Notes under the pieces: generated by a model
Database searches by the model: none
What the model saw: only the letters and a program-made list of their open reading frames with translations
What the model was told of the DNA's origin: nothing
Program-made: the position numbers and the translations under genes
Part shown: positions 26,664-35,405 of the stretch, one piece after another
Layout: each line of letters opens with the position of its first letter
How positions within the stretch are numbered: position 1 is the stretch's first letter
Origin: JALNZU01 sp964463695
Lineage (GTDB): Bacteria; Bacteroidota; Bacteroidia; Bacteroidales; F082
NCBI GenBank assembly: GCA_964463695.1
Contig: CAYXCZ010000002.1
Coordinates: 114,221-178,220, forward strand
Direction of reading: 5' to 3'
DNA: 64,000 nucleotides

Positions 26664-27710
26664 TTATAATTCTCCGGTTGTCGAAATTTGTTCAAACTCA
26701 TGTAGATCCACAATCATATCCCATGCATAGCGGATAAACATTTTTCCAATTTCGTAACTTTTATAAGGCTCTGTTGGCCAACCCATTGCTAATCTTGTCA
26801 AGGCCTCAGGTATGTTTTGACCAACACCTACTGCAAGGTAAATCCAGGCAGGCATACGCGGATTGATTTCGAGCAGGTAGTACTCTCCGCTTTTATCTTT
26901 CATAAGCTCCAGCTCAAAACCACCGCGCCATTTTGTCGAACGCAAAAAACGATCGGTGAGAGCCAATGCCTCTTTGTCCGAAATTGAAATACCTCCCCAG
27001 GCCTTTCCTTTATCGGTTATATATTGCTTGCGCATTGCAACAGCCGCGATCGTATTTCCTTCTCCGTCGCCTAAGCCGGTTACGTTGTATTCTGTACCAT
27101 GCACAAATTCCTGAATAATAATAGGGAGTCCCCACTTGGCTGAAATCTTATTGAAAGCAGATTTCGTTTGATCAAAATTGTATGCTAAAGTGGCATCATA
27201 GTACTTGCCTTTAACAACAAGCGGCCATTCATACTCTTTTTCAAGCGACTGGGATTCATTCACATTGTAAATAGCTTTACTGCGAGGCACGTGAATTGAA
27301 TATTTTTCACCGAACTCATTCAGGTTTACTTTATGACGTTCTTCAAACTGATCCATTGTTGGCAAAAAAGTATGGATACCCATAGATTTTAGCTTTTGTT
27401 CCAGTTTGATAAATGAATAAAGCTCTGCATCAAAGTTTGGGATTATAACATCCAAATGCTCCAGTTCATGAATGTATTCCAATCTGCTGAGCAAAACTTC
27501 AGTACCAGTGGAAGGGTAGGGTATTTGATAGGTTTTATCAACAATATCGTGCATGTATATGCCAGGTTCGAGCGATTCATAAGAAAGGCCGATGATACGG
27601 CAATCAAATGAAGCTGCTTCGCGCAGTCCACGAATAACTGCAACTCCCGGCCCCGGACTGTCGATGGCGTTCAGTCCTGTGACACCGATGGTTAAGATTG
27701 GCTTATTCAT
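26664..27710 (-). CDS. ATP-grasp ligase of the PqqD-associated operon
   Basis: This 348-residue protein has an N-terminal Rossmann-like preATP-grasp domain (ILTIGVTGLNAIDSPGPGVAVIRGLR). An ATP-grasp fold follows, with a nucleotide-binding lysine region LVVKGKYYDA (165-174), IIIQEFVHGTEYNV (197-210) and the metal-binding ELELMKD...LLEINPRMP (Glu281, Asn283, Arg285). It resembles carbamoyl-phosphate-synthase-like and PylC-like ATP-grasp enzymes, which activate a carboxylate as acyl-phosphate and join it to an amine. It overlaps the pqqD-like gene by 8 bases and is followed after 76 bases by the decarboxylase. A peptide or amino-acid ligase role is likely; the substrate is unknown. Confidence 0.86.
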   Translation of the reverse strand: MNKPILTIGVTGLNAIDSPGPGVAVIRGLREAASFDCRIIGLSYESLEPGIYMHDIVDKTYQIPYPSTGTEVLLSRLEYIHELEHLDVIIPNFDAELYSFIKLEQKLKSMGIHTFLPTMDQFEERHKVNLNEFGEKYSIHVPRSKAIYNVNESQSLEKEYEWPLVVKGKYYDATLAYNFDQTKSAFNKISAKWGLPIIIQEFVHGTEYNVTGLGDGEGNTIAAVAMRKQYITDKGKAWGGISISDKEALALTDRFLRSTKWRGGFELELMKDKSGEYYLLEINPRMPAWIYLAVGVGQNIPEALTRLAMGWPTEPYKSYEIGKMFIRYAWDMIVDLHEFEQISTTGEL

Positions 27711-27954
27711 CGTCGTGCTGCATCAGGCGGTATTGCCTCATCATCTCTAGAAAATCATGCAGGTCGCGCTCAATTGTTGCAGTTTCAGCAACATATTGTT
27801 CTTGTATCGAAGCAATGATTTGCTGATGTGTGTGGCCTTTTCGTAATAGATTTAGCATCTCGAGCCCGACCGGATTAACGGTATACGACTCCCCCGACCC
27901 CGGGTTGAACACAAAGCCGTTGTCGCTTACTGCAATATTACTTTTTACTTTCAT
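27703..27954 (-). CDS. PqqD-family small protein (RRE-like peptide-binding domain)
   Basis: This 83-residue protein matches the PqqD family from end to end: an N-terminal beta-hairpin with DNGFVFNPGSGESYTVNPVGLEMLNLLRKG, then helices with HQQIIASIQEQYVAE and a C-terminal DLHDFLEMMRQYRLM. PqqD-like domains are winged-helix RiPP recognition elements that bind the leader of a precursor peptide and present it to a modifying enzyme. Here the next gene, overlapping by 8 bases, is an ATP-grasp enzyme, so the two probably act as a pair. No obvious full-size precursor gene is adjacent; a 16-codon ORF lies just upstream. Confidence 0.87.
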   Translation of the reverse strand: MKVKSNIAVSDNGFVFNPGSGESYTVNPVGLEMLNLLRKGHTHQQIIASIQEQYVAETATIERDLHDFLEMMRQYRLMQHDDE

Positions 27955-27966
27955 GTGTTTTGGTGC

Positions 27967-28017
27967 TTATGCGTTTTCAATGTGCAAGATTAGTTTCTTT
28001 TTTTTGTTCCCCTTCAT
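27967..28017 (-). CDS. candidate 16-residue ORF upstream of the pqqD-like gene
   Basis: Between the AraC-type gene and the pqqD-like gene an ATG opens a frame reading MKGNKKKKLILHIENA and then TAA. It begins 9 bases after the AraC stop and ends 12 bases before the pqqD start, so it fits the operon geometry. It might be a leader peptide or a tiny precursor, but a frame this short can occur by chance and there is no visible ribosome-binding site. Confidence 0.15.
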   Translation of the reverse strand: MKGNKKKKLILHIENA

Positions 28018-28026
28018 GAAATTCAA

Positions 28027-28647
28027 TCAAAGTTGTGTAAAATTTTCAGCGGAGAGGCTTATATCAGCCACTTGAAGCCGTATCCCAATCCGCTCTTTTT
28101 CCGGAAGTACTTTATAATCAGTAACCGAATATCCAGTTACCTGCTTAAACTGAGTGGAGAGGTATTGAACACTGCTGTAGCCCATCATATAGGCAATCTC
28201 ACTTAATGTAAGTTCCTCAGATTGAATTAATTCTTTAACTTTTTCGATTCTTTGAAGGATGATATATTTTTCGAGTGTGATCTTTTCAATTTTTGAGAAT
28301 ATTGTTGAAAGGTGCTGGTAACTTTTATTGAACCTTGCAACGATAAAGTCCGAGTTGCGAACCATCGCATTATAAGTTGTGTGGTGTACCAGTTCAACGA
28401 TTACCTTTTTAATTTCTTCAACAAGTACCTCATCTTTGTCTTCTATAACTTTAAAACCAAGACGTGCAAAAACTTCGTTTATACGGGTAATATTGATCGG
28501 ACTATCGACAAATGAAAGGGTGACATCGCCCAAACGGGCTTTCTTAACCTCAACTCTAATTTGGTTGAGTTCAATTATGAGCAACTTCAAGCAACAATCG
28601 CTGATCATATTGCTTAAGAGGTATCGTTGCTGAATTTTTTCTTCCAC
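28027..28647 (-). CDS. AraC-family regulator with HMA-like N-terminal domain
   Basis: This 206-residue protein ends in an AraC helix-turn-helix pair (LTLSEIAYMMGYSSVQYLSTQFKQVTGYSVTDY). The N-terminal 75 residues resemble the metal-binding HMA-like domain found in a group of small Bacteroidota AraC regulators (KKARLGDVTLSF... ARLGFKVIEDKDE... EIKKVIVELVHH). The usual CxxC motif appears here as SDCC (about residues 16-19), so one canonical metal ligand is replaced by serine. It lies 72 bases upstream of the pqqD-like gene on the same strand and may control or be cotranscribed with the operon. A TACTTTTG promoter box precedes it. Confidence 0.85.
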   Translation of the reverse strand: MEEKIQQRYLLSNMISDCCLKLLIIELNQIRVEVKKARLGDVTLSFVDSPINITRINEVFARLGFKVIEDKDEVLVEEIKKVIVELVHHTTYNAMVRNSDFIVARFNKSYQHLSTIFSKIEKITLEKYIILQRIEKVKELIQSEELTLSEIAYMMGYSSVQYLSTQFKQVTGYSVTDYKVLPEKERIGIRLQVADISLSAENFTQL

Positions 28648-28669
28648 TAGTGTCTGTTGTCAATGATGG

Positions 28670-28677
28670 CAAAAGTA
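28670..28677 (-). promoter_or_regulatory. putative -7 element for the AraC-type gene and downstream operon
   Basis: The minus strand reads TACTTTTG, matching TAnnTTTG, 22 bases before the start codon. No -33 TTG is visible at the expected spacing, compatible with an activator-dependent promoter. Confidence 0.45.
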
Positions 28678-28745
28678 TATTTTTTAGAGTTCTTAGATTT
28701 ATAGTATTACATGTAAGATGTTCAATTTTTTAACTGCACTTTGTA

Positions 28746-28778
28746 AAAATAAAAAAAGCATCACCGTAGCAATGCTTT
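28746..28778 (-). terminator. rho-independent terminator of the fabH operon
   Basis: On the minus strand AAAGCAT pairs with ATGCTTT around a ten-base loop, followed by a T-rich tract (TTTTATTTTT). It begins 20 bases after the fabH stop. Confidence 0.8.
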
Positions 28779-28797
28779 ACACTATTTTTTGTCGTTT

Positions 28798-29796
28798 TTA
28801 TTTCGCATCATAAGCCCATTTAAGCCATATTGAGCCCCAGGTAAAACCACCGCCGAAGGCAGCAAGTACTATGTTATCGCCTTTGCGCAGTTGGTTTTCC
28901 CATTCCCAGACACACAAAGGCAGCGTTCCGTTTGTAGTATTACCAAAACGTTCTATATTAATCATAACCTGCTCCTTTTGGATGCCCATTCGGCGGGCGG
29001 TAGCCTCAATGATACGCATATTGGCCTGATGTGGAACGAGCCAGGCAATTTCTTCTGAACTAAGGTTGTTTTTGTCCATTATCGCTACTGCCACATCTGC
29101 CATATTCGTGACAGCAAATTTAAAGACAGGCTGACCTTCCTGGTAAATGTAATGTTCTCTCGCATCAATTGTAGCATGAGTTGGTGGTTTTGCAGAACCT
29201 CCGGCTTTTTGGTGCAGGTGAATCATTCCAGATCCATCTGTATGCATCATTGAGTCCATTATACCAACATCTTCTGTTGTGGGCTCAAGTAAGAATGCGC
29301 CGCCGCCATCACCAAATATTACGCATGTTGCACGATCGGTATAATCGACAATGGACGACATCTTGTCAGCCCCAACTACAATAACTTTTTTGTGTGTACC
29401 ACTTTCAATGAATTTTGATGCTGTTACAAGGGCATATAAGAAACCTGAACAGGCTGCATTCATATCAAAACTGAAAGCGTTTTTTATTCCACAGTTATGA
29501 CTAATAATATTGGCAGTAGCTGGAAACTGCATATCGGGGGTCACAGTAGCACAAATGAGCAAATCAACCTCATCAGGTGAAGTGCCTGTTTTCTCGAGCA
29601 GTCCTTTCACTGCATTGGTGCCAATTACTGAAGTGCCTTGTCCTTCGCCTTTTAAAATATGTCGCTCTTTGATTCCGGTTCGTGTCATGATCCACTCATC
29701 AGTGGTATCTACCATTTTTTCCAATTCTGCATTGGTTAATAAATCTTCCGGAACCCAACCATTAATACCTGTTATAGCGGCTCTGATTTTGCTCAT
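28798..29796 (-). CDS. fabH: 3-oxoacyl-ACP synthase III
   Basis: FabH starts fatty-acid synthesis by condensing an acyl-CoA with malonyl-ACP. The 332-residue protein has the Cys-His-Asn catalytic triad of the family: Cys116 in NAACSGFLYAL, His256 in VPHQANMRI and Asn286 in FGNTTNGT. The C-terminal glycine-rich AAFGGGFTWGS is also typical. It is the last gene of the DUF177-rpmF-plsX-fabH operon, starting 29 bases after plsX, with a terminator immediately downstream. No unusual features. Confidence 0.97.
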   Translation of the reverse strand: MSKIRAAITGINGWVPEDLLTNAELEKMVDTTDEWIMTRTGIKERHILKGEGQGTSVIGTNAVKGLLEKTGTSPDEVDLLICATVTPDMQFPATANIISHNCGIKNAFSFDMNAACSGFLYALVTASKFIESGTHKKVIVVGADKMSSIVDYTDRATCVIFGDGGGAFLLEPTTEDVGIMDSMMHTDGSGMIHLHQKAGGSAKPPTHATIDAREHYIYQEGQPVFKFAVTNMADVAVAIMDKNNLSSEEIAWLVPHQANMRIIEATARRMGIQKEQVMINIERFGNTTNGTLPLCVWEWENQLRKGDNIVLAAFGGGFTWGSIWLKWAYDAK

Positions 29797-29825
29797 ACCA
29801 ATTAATACGTTTAAAAGTTCATGAG

Positions 29826-30779
29826 CTATAAGGGGAAATCCTGAACAGCGTCATTAATTTTTTGATTTAATTTTGAAACGGCAACATTTTTAGCAAGTAA
29901 TACCATGTTCTTGATTGCAAGCGCACTGCTGATTCCATGGCCAAGTACAACATTCCCGTTGATTCCGATAATCGGACTGCCGCCTTGCAACTCATAATTG
30001 AAGCGGCTAAAATAATCATCAACCAGACCCCGCTTTTCCATGATACGATACATAGCCTGAATCTGTTTGATGACAATATTTCCTGTAAAACCATCACAAA
30101 CCACCACATCGGCTTTGTCGTTAAAAAGATCTCTCCCTTCAACATTTCCTATGAAGTTGTAATTGGTTGCTTCTTTCATTAGGGGATAGGTTGACTGTAC
30201 CAGCAGATTCCCCTTTTTTTCTTCTTCACCAATACTCAAAAGACCAACTTTTGGAGTCTCTATGTTCAAAACAGCCGATGCAAAAACTGACCCAAGTAGT
30301 CCATACTGATATAATACGTCATGTTTGGCATCGGGGTTGGTCCCCACATCGAGCAGAATGCTGTAGCCGCCGCTTATCTTTGGTATCATCACTACACTGG
30401 CAGGCCGGATGACTCCCGGGATCGTGTTGATAACATGCACAGCCCCTACCATCATAGCACCGCTGTTGCCAGCACTGGCAAACGCATCAATTTTACGTTT
30501 CTTCAGGTACTCAAAACCCTTGACGACACTGGATTCGCTCTTGCTTTGAAAAGCTTTAATAGGTTTTTCACCCATTCCAATTACTTCGGGGGCATGAACA
30601 ACCTCTGTTTTTGAAATCAAAAATGGGTTAGCATCCAAAAATGAATGTATGACTTCCTGATCTCCAAAAAGGACAATTGTTTCATCCTCATGAAGTTCAG
30701 GAAAAAGCAGCAGAAGACCTTCTAATGTTACAGTTGGAGCAAAATCTCCACCAGAGACATCGAGTCCTATCCGCGTCAT
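29826..30779 (-). CDS. plsX: phosphate acyltransferase
   Basis: PlsX makes acyl-phosphate from acyl-ACP for phospholipid synthesis at the inner face of the membrane. The 317-residue protein starts with the family hallmark IGLDVSGGDFAPTVTLEG. It contains SAGNSGAMMVGA, a central RPASVVMIPKISGGYSILLDVGTNPD, VVCDGFTGNIVIK, and the late GGSPIIGINGNVVLGHG segment. All match known PlsX proteins. The gene lies 40 bases downstream of rpmF and 29 upstream of fabH, the conserved bacterial gene order. Confidence 0.97.
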   Translation of the reverse strand: MTRIGLDVSGGDFAPTVTLEGLLLLFPELHEDETIVLFGDQEVIHSFLDANPFLISKTEVVHAPEVIGMGEKPIKAFQSKSESSVVKGFEYLKKRKIDAFASAGNSGAMMVGAVHVINTIPGVIRPASVVMIPKISGGYSILLDVGTNPDAKHDVLYQYGLLGSVFASAVLNIETPKVGLLSIGEEEKKGNLLVQSTYPLMKEATNYNFIGNVEGRDLFNDKADVVVCDGFTGNIVIKQIQAMYRIMEKRGLVDDYFSRFNYELQGGSPIIGINGNVVLGHGISSALAIKNMVLLAKNVAVSKLNQKINDAVQDFPL

Positions 30780-30819
30780 AGTACCTGGGTTGTATTACAG
30801 CGCATTGGCGGCCTTGTTA

Positions 30820-31008
30820 TCAGGCTTTTGCACCTTCCATAACAAGCTGACCTTTGTAGTAAAGGTCGCCGTCAACATAATATGCTCTGTGATACAAATG
30901 AACAGCGCCTGTTACAGGACATTTTGCTACTGTAGGCATTTCTGCTTTGTCGTGTGTTCTTCTTTTATCTCTTCTGGTTGTAGAATGTCTTCGTTTGGGA
31001 TGTGGCAT
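30820..31008 (-). CDS. rpmF: 50S ribosomal protein L32
   Basis: This 62-residue basic protein begins PHPKRRHSTTRRDKRRTH and continues with KCPVTGAVHLYHRAYYVDGDLYYKG, typical of bacterial L32. Only one cysteine of the zinc-ribbon type (KCPVTG) remains, the zinc-independent form usual in this phylum. It lies between the DUF177 gene and plsX, the standard arrangement. Confidence 0.97.
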   Translation of the reverse strand: MPHPKRRHSTTRRDKRRTHDKAEMPTVAKCPVTGAVHLYHRAYYVDGDLYYKGQLVMEGAKA

Positions 31009-31040
31009 TTTTGTACTATTTAAAGTTTATATTCAATTTT

Positions 31041-31562
31041 TTATGATAAATTGTTCAATTTCTTGAGAGCTTCCCATCTGGGATCAATCACTTTTTCAGT
31101 TTGCATTTGTTCCAGACGATGCAGCACTTCGGGGTTGCAACCTGAATTGCCTTCTTCATCTTCCAAATGAACTCTGCGATATGGGAGCATCAAAATGATG
31201 TACTCATACAACAGATGACGGATATCAAACTCATGAAGATCAGGTGGAATAACAATAATTTCATCTGACTCTTCTTCATAAGATTCGCCATATTTTAAAA
31301 TAAGCTGCTGATCTCCGGTTATTTCCTGCTGGTATAAATCAGCACAACGGTCGCAAGGCAACTCAATCCAACCTTCAGCTTTGAAGTGAAGCTCTATCAT
31401 GTTCTCATGCTTGTTCAGCACCAAAACCACATTTACCTTAGCTTCAGTAACCTCCTCGTCTTCATTCAACACAAAGAAAGGATGCTCCAAATCAAAGGTA
31501 TAAACTGTCTCACCCAGTGGCAAACCGGCCAAAGGCAACATGAATTCACGTGCGTATTTCAC
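31041..31562 (-). CDS. DUF177 (YceD-like) protein
   Basis: This 173-residue acidic protein belongs to the DUF177/YceD family, linked to large-subunit rRNA processing and almost always encoded directly upstream of rpmF. The recognisable segment is WIELPCDRCADLYQQEI, with two cysteines in CxxC spacing, followed by a stretch rich in Glu and Asp and the C-terminal HRLEQMQTEKVIDPRWEALKKL. The start agrees with a good promoter on the minus strand (TTG-20-TATCTTTG), so this is the first gene of the lipid/ribosome operon. Confidence 0.92.
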   Translation of the reverse strand: MKYAREFMLPLAGLPLGETVYTFDLEHPFFVLNEDEEVTEAKVNVVLVLNKHENMIELHFKAEGWIELPCDRCADLYQQEITGDQQLILKYGESYEEESDEIIVIPPDLHEFDIRHLLYEYIILMLPYRRVHLEDEEGNSGCNPEVLHRLEQMQTEKVIDPRWEALKKLNNLS

Positions 31563-31588
31563 TTCAATCCACTTTTAAAATCGGGCGG

Positions 31589-31619
31589 CAAAGATAGAAA
31601 TTTATCTGAAGTTAAACAA
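31589..31619 (-). promoter_or_regulatory. promoter of the DUF177-rpmF-plsX-fabH operon
   Basis: On the minus strand TTG (31617-31619) is followed after 20 bases by TATCTTTG (31589-31596), a complete Bacteroidota -33/-7 pair. It is 26 bases upstream of the first start codon. Confidence 0.7.
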
Positions 31620-31819
31620 ATTATTGTTAAAGGTTATGAATTAGACCTTTACCTATCCTTTTTATAGCGATTAACTCTTGCACAAAATGATGATTTATCT
31701 CCAAATGATCCTTTTTCTGGTGCAAAAGTAATGTTTTCAGCCTCTTCTCATATCTGCTGTTATTCCAATGAATCAGGATTTGCTACACTAATTATTAATC
31801 TATTAATACCTAATTTTAC

Positions 31820-31827
31820 TACCTTTG
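31820..31827 (+). promoter_or_regulatory. putative -7 element for ileS
   Basis: TACCTTTG, an exact match to the consensus, lies 34 bases before the ileS ATG. A TTG at the -33 position is not evident. Confidence 0.55.
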
Positions 31828-31861
31828 CACCCAATTTTTTCTTTAGGCTATATTACAGATA

Positions 31862-34800
31862 ATGAATACTATGAGCAGATACAAGGAATACAAGCATTTA
31901 AACCTGACACAAACAGGCGAGGATGTAAGAAGGTTTTGGGAAGAGAATGATATTTTTCAAAAAAGCCTGGACACAAGAGCAAATGGAGAGGCATTTGTGT
32001 TTTATGAAGGGCCACCTTCGGCGAATGGCGTGCCTGGTATTCATCACGTGATGGCACGCGCCATCAAAGATATTTTTTGCCGCTATCAAACCTTAAATGG
32101 TAAATATGTTCAACGTAAAGCCGGATGGGATACTCATGGCTTACCCGTTGAGATGAGCGTCGAAAAAACACTAGGGATTACAAAAGAAGATATTGGAAAG
32201 AGAATCAGCGTTGAAGCCTACAATCAGGCTTGCCGAAAAGAGGTGATGAAGTATAAAGATCTTTGGGATGAACTTACCCGGAAAATGGGATATTGGGTTG
32301 ATCTTGAACATCCTTATATCACTTTCGATAATAAATACATTGAAACAGTCTGGTATCTTTTATCAAAAATCTATGAGAAAGGGCTGTTGTATAAGGGCTA
32401 CACTATTCAGCCCTATTCACCTGCCGCCGGAACGGGATTAAGTACGCACGAACTCAACCAACCGGGTTGTTACCGCGATGTGAAAGACACCTCGGCAACT
32501 GCACAGTTTGAGATTTTTACAGGTGAGGAAACCGGATTCTTATTGGCCGACAAAAAAATTCCGGTTCATATACTTGCCTGGACAACAACTCCCTGGACAT
32601 TGCCATCAAACACCGCTCTTGCTGTTGGCGCTAATATCGATTATGTGCTGGTCAGAACTTTTAACCCTTACACCGCTCTTCCTGTTCAGGTTATATTAGC
32701 TAAGGAGCTCATCTCTGCTTATTTTGATGAGAGCATGCTCGATGCCGGGTTGGATTCGTATACTGCCGGCGACAAAAAAATTCCTTATTCCATCATTTCT
32801 GAGTTCAAAGGAAGAAAACTGACGGGCATCCGCTATCATCAATTAATATCCTGGATCAAGCCCATGGGTGATGCATTCAGAGTTGTTGAAGGCGATTTTG
32901 TAACAACAAGTGACGGAACCGGGATAGTACATATTGCACCAACTTTTGGTGCTGACGACGATAGAGTAGCTAAAATAAATGGGATATCTCCGCTGTTACT
33001 TATCGATAACGAAGGAAGTAGCCGGCCAATGGTCGACCTCAGGGGAAGATTTTATGCAGTTGAAGATCTGGATGTTGAATTTGTAAATACGTATGTCAAC
33101 CAACAATCATATTCGGAATTTGCAGGTCGTTTTGTAAAAAATGACTACGACGAATCACTTGGTTCCGACTCACCGTCATTGGATGTTGACATCTCGGTGA
33201 TGCTGAAAAAAGATAACAAAGCCTTCAGGATCGAAAAGTTTGTCCACAGCTATCCACATTGCTGGAGAACAGATAAACCTGTTCTTTATTACCCGCTTGA
33301 TAGCTGGTTTATTCGCACCACAGCTGTCAAAGACCGTATGATAGAGTTGAACAAAACAATCAACTGGAAACCCAAAGCCACCGGAGAAGGCCGTTTTGGA
33401 AACTGGCTTGAGAATTTAGTCGACTGGAACCTTTCCCGTTCACGTTTTTGGGGAGTGCCTTTGCCAATATGGACAACAGAAGACAAAAGCGAACAACGTA
33501 TCTTTGGCTCGGTCGCCGATCTGAAAGAAGCCATCTCAGCCTCAGTAAATGCCGGTCTGATGGATTCTAACCCGTTCGAAAGTTATGAAAACGGGTCAAC
33601 AACGACCGAGAACTATCAGTCGTTCGATCTTCACAGGCCATATGCCGATCGTATCGTATTGGTTTCATCAACAGGTAAACCCATGTATCGTGAACCTGAT
33701 TTGATTGATGTTTGGTTCGATTCCGGTGCCATGCCTTATGCTCAGATGCATTATCCATTCGAAAACAACACCGATTTTCAAGGCAATTTCCCAGCTGATT
33801 TTATAGCTGAAGGTGTTGACCAAACCCGTGGTTGGTTTTTTACCCTGCATGCAATCGCAGTGATGCTTTTCGATTCGGTGGCTTTTAAGGCAGTGCTTTC
33901 AAATGGACTGGTATTGGATAAAAGCGGAAACAAAATGTCGAAACGCCTTGGCAATGCTGTTGATCCGTTTGAAACAATTGAAAAATTTGGTCCTGATGCT
34001 ACCCGCTGGTATATGATTACCAACGCGCAACCATGGGATAACCTTAAATTTGATTTGAACGGACTTGATGAAGTGCGTCGCAAGTTTTTCGGAACGTTGT
34101 ATAACACCTATGCCTTCTTTGCCTTGTATGCCAATATTGACAATTTTACTTATCAGGAAGCTGATATCGCGCATGAAGAACGTCCGGAAATTGACCGGTG
34201 GGTAATATCCGAACTCAATTCATTAATCACTATTGTAGACGAAGCTTACAAAAATTATGAGCCAACTCGTGCAGGACGTGCAATCCAGGAATTTGTCGAC
34301 GAACACCTTAGTAACTGGTATGTGAGATTATCTCGCCGCAGATTTTGGAAAGGCCAGTACACTTCTGATAAGATTTCAGCCTATCAGACCTTGTACAACT
34401 GCCTCACAACCATTGCCCAGCTGGCATCACCGATTGCGCCTTTTTTCAGCGAGCAGTTATACCGCGACCTGAATCTTGTTACCGGTAAACAAACTTTCGA
34501 ATCGGTTCACCTTTCGGTTTTTCCCCAAGCAAACGCCGGCCTTGTTGACCGTAATCTGGAAGAACGGATGGAAATGGCTCAAAAGTTTTCTTCCATGATT
34601 TTGTCACTGCGCAAAAAAGCGAATATAAGGGTGCGTCAACCATTGAAGTCAATCATGATTCCTGTTGCCGATCAACATATGAAAGTTCAGCTTCAGGAAG
34701 TTGAGAACCTCATCTTATCCGAGGTCAATGTCAAAGAAGTGATGTATCTTACAGATGATAAAACTGTTCTCATAAAAAAGATAAAGCCAAATTTCAAAAC

Positions 34801-35302
34801 ATTGGGTCCCCGATACGGGAAACTCATGAAGGAAATAGCACTGTTGCTTACCGGATTTGCACAATATGACATCCGTCAACTGGAGTTGAATGGAACATCT
34901 CAGTTGGAAATGAACGGACAAAAAATTGAGCTCACGTTGGAAGATGTTGAAATTACTACAGAAGATATACCAGGCTGGGCAGTGGCAGCTCAGGACAAAC
35001 TTACCGTTGCACTTGATTTGACCCTCACGGAGGAACTTATGAAAGAAGGTTTGGTGAGGGAACTTGTGAACAGGGTGCAGAATATGCGCAAAGACTCCGG
35101 CCTCGAGGTGACCGATCACATCCTGCTCGAAGTTGATGCTGATGAGATAGTGAAGGATGCGATACGCTTGTTTGAAAGTTACATCACTTCAGAAACATTA
35201 GGAGAACTCAAAATTGTGACAAATTTATCGGATTCAGATGTTACTGAAAATGAACTTGTTGAAAATGTAAGCGCAAAAATCCGGATATCAAAAGTTAAAT
35301 AA
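31862..35302 (+). CDS. ileS: isoleucyl-tRNA synthetase
   Basis: This 1146-residue class I synthetase charges tRNA-Ile. It has the HIGH-type signature GIHH (59-62) within PPSANGVPGIHHVM, the editing-domain threonine-rich segment TTTPWTLPSN, and KMSKR (691-695). The C-terminal anticodon-binding region is present, but there is no C-terminal zinc-binding cysteine cluster; the length and layout fit the eukaryote-like/Bacteroidota type. It begins a group with the dksA-like gene and lspA. An in-frame ATG nine bases downstream could also serve as start. Confidence 0.97.
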   Translation: MNTMSRYKEYKHLNLTQTGEDVRRFWEENDIFQKSLDTRANGEAFVFYEGPPSANGVPGIHHVMARAIKDIFCRYQTLNGKYVQRKAGWDTHGLPVEMSVEKTLGITKEDIGKRISVEAYNQACRKEVMKYKDLWDELTRKMGYWVDLEHPYITFDNKYIETVWYLLSKIYEKGLLYKGYTIQPYSPAAGTGLSTHELNQPGCYRDVKDTSATAQFEIFTGEETGFLLADKKIPVHILAWTTTPWTLPSNTALAVGANIDYVLVRTFNPYTALPVQVILAKELISAYFDESMLDAGLDSYTAGDKKIPYSIISEFKGRKLTGIRYHQLISWIKPMGDAFRVVEGDFVTTSDGTGIVHIAPTFGADDDRVAKINGISPLLLIDNEGSSRPMVDLRGRFYAVEDLDVEFVNTYVNQQSYSEFAGRFVKNDYDESLGSDSPSLDVDISVMLKKDNKAFRIEKFVHSYPHCWRTDKPVLYYPLDSWFIRTTAVKDRMIELNKTINWKPKATGEGRFGNWLENLVDWNLSRSRFWGVPLPIWTTEDKSEQRIFGSVADLKEAISASVNAGLMDSNPFESYENGSTTTENYQSFDLHRPYADRIVLVSSTGKPMYREPDLIDVWFDSGAMPYAQMHYPFENNTDFQGNFPADFIAEGVDQTRGWFFTLHAIAVMLFDSVAFKAVLSNGLVLDKSGNKMSKRLGNAVDPFETIEKFGPDATRWYMITNAQPWDNLKFDLNGLDEVRRKFFGTLYNTYAFFALYANIDNFTYQEADIAHEERPEIDRWVISELNSLITIVDEAYKNYEPTRAGRAIQEFVDEHLSNWYVRLSRRRFWKGQYTSDKISAYQTLYNCLTTIAQLASPIAPFFSEQLYRDLNLVTGKQTFESVHLSVFPQANAGLVDRNLEERMEMAQKFSSMILSLRKKANIRVRQPLKSIMIPVADQHMKVQLQEVENLILSEVNVKEVMYLTDDKTVLIKKIKPNFKTLGPRYGKLMKEIALLLTGFAQYDIRQLELNGTSQLEMNGQKIELTLEDVEITTEDIPGWAVAAQDKLTVALDLTLTEELMKEGLVRELVNRVQNMRKDSGLEVTDHILLEVDADEIVKDAIRLFESYITSETLGELKIVTNLSDSDVTENELVENVSAKIRISKVK

Positions 35303-35405
35303 TCTTGTAATTTCAATCAAAACAAGTGCCCGTTCAATAAAAATGCACTAAATTTATACCGGATTCATGCAATGAATCATTGAAAGAAACATAATAACAG
35401 AGGCC

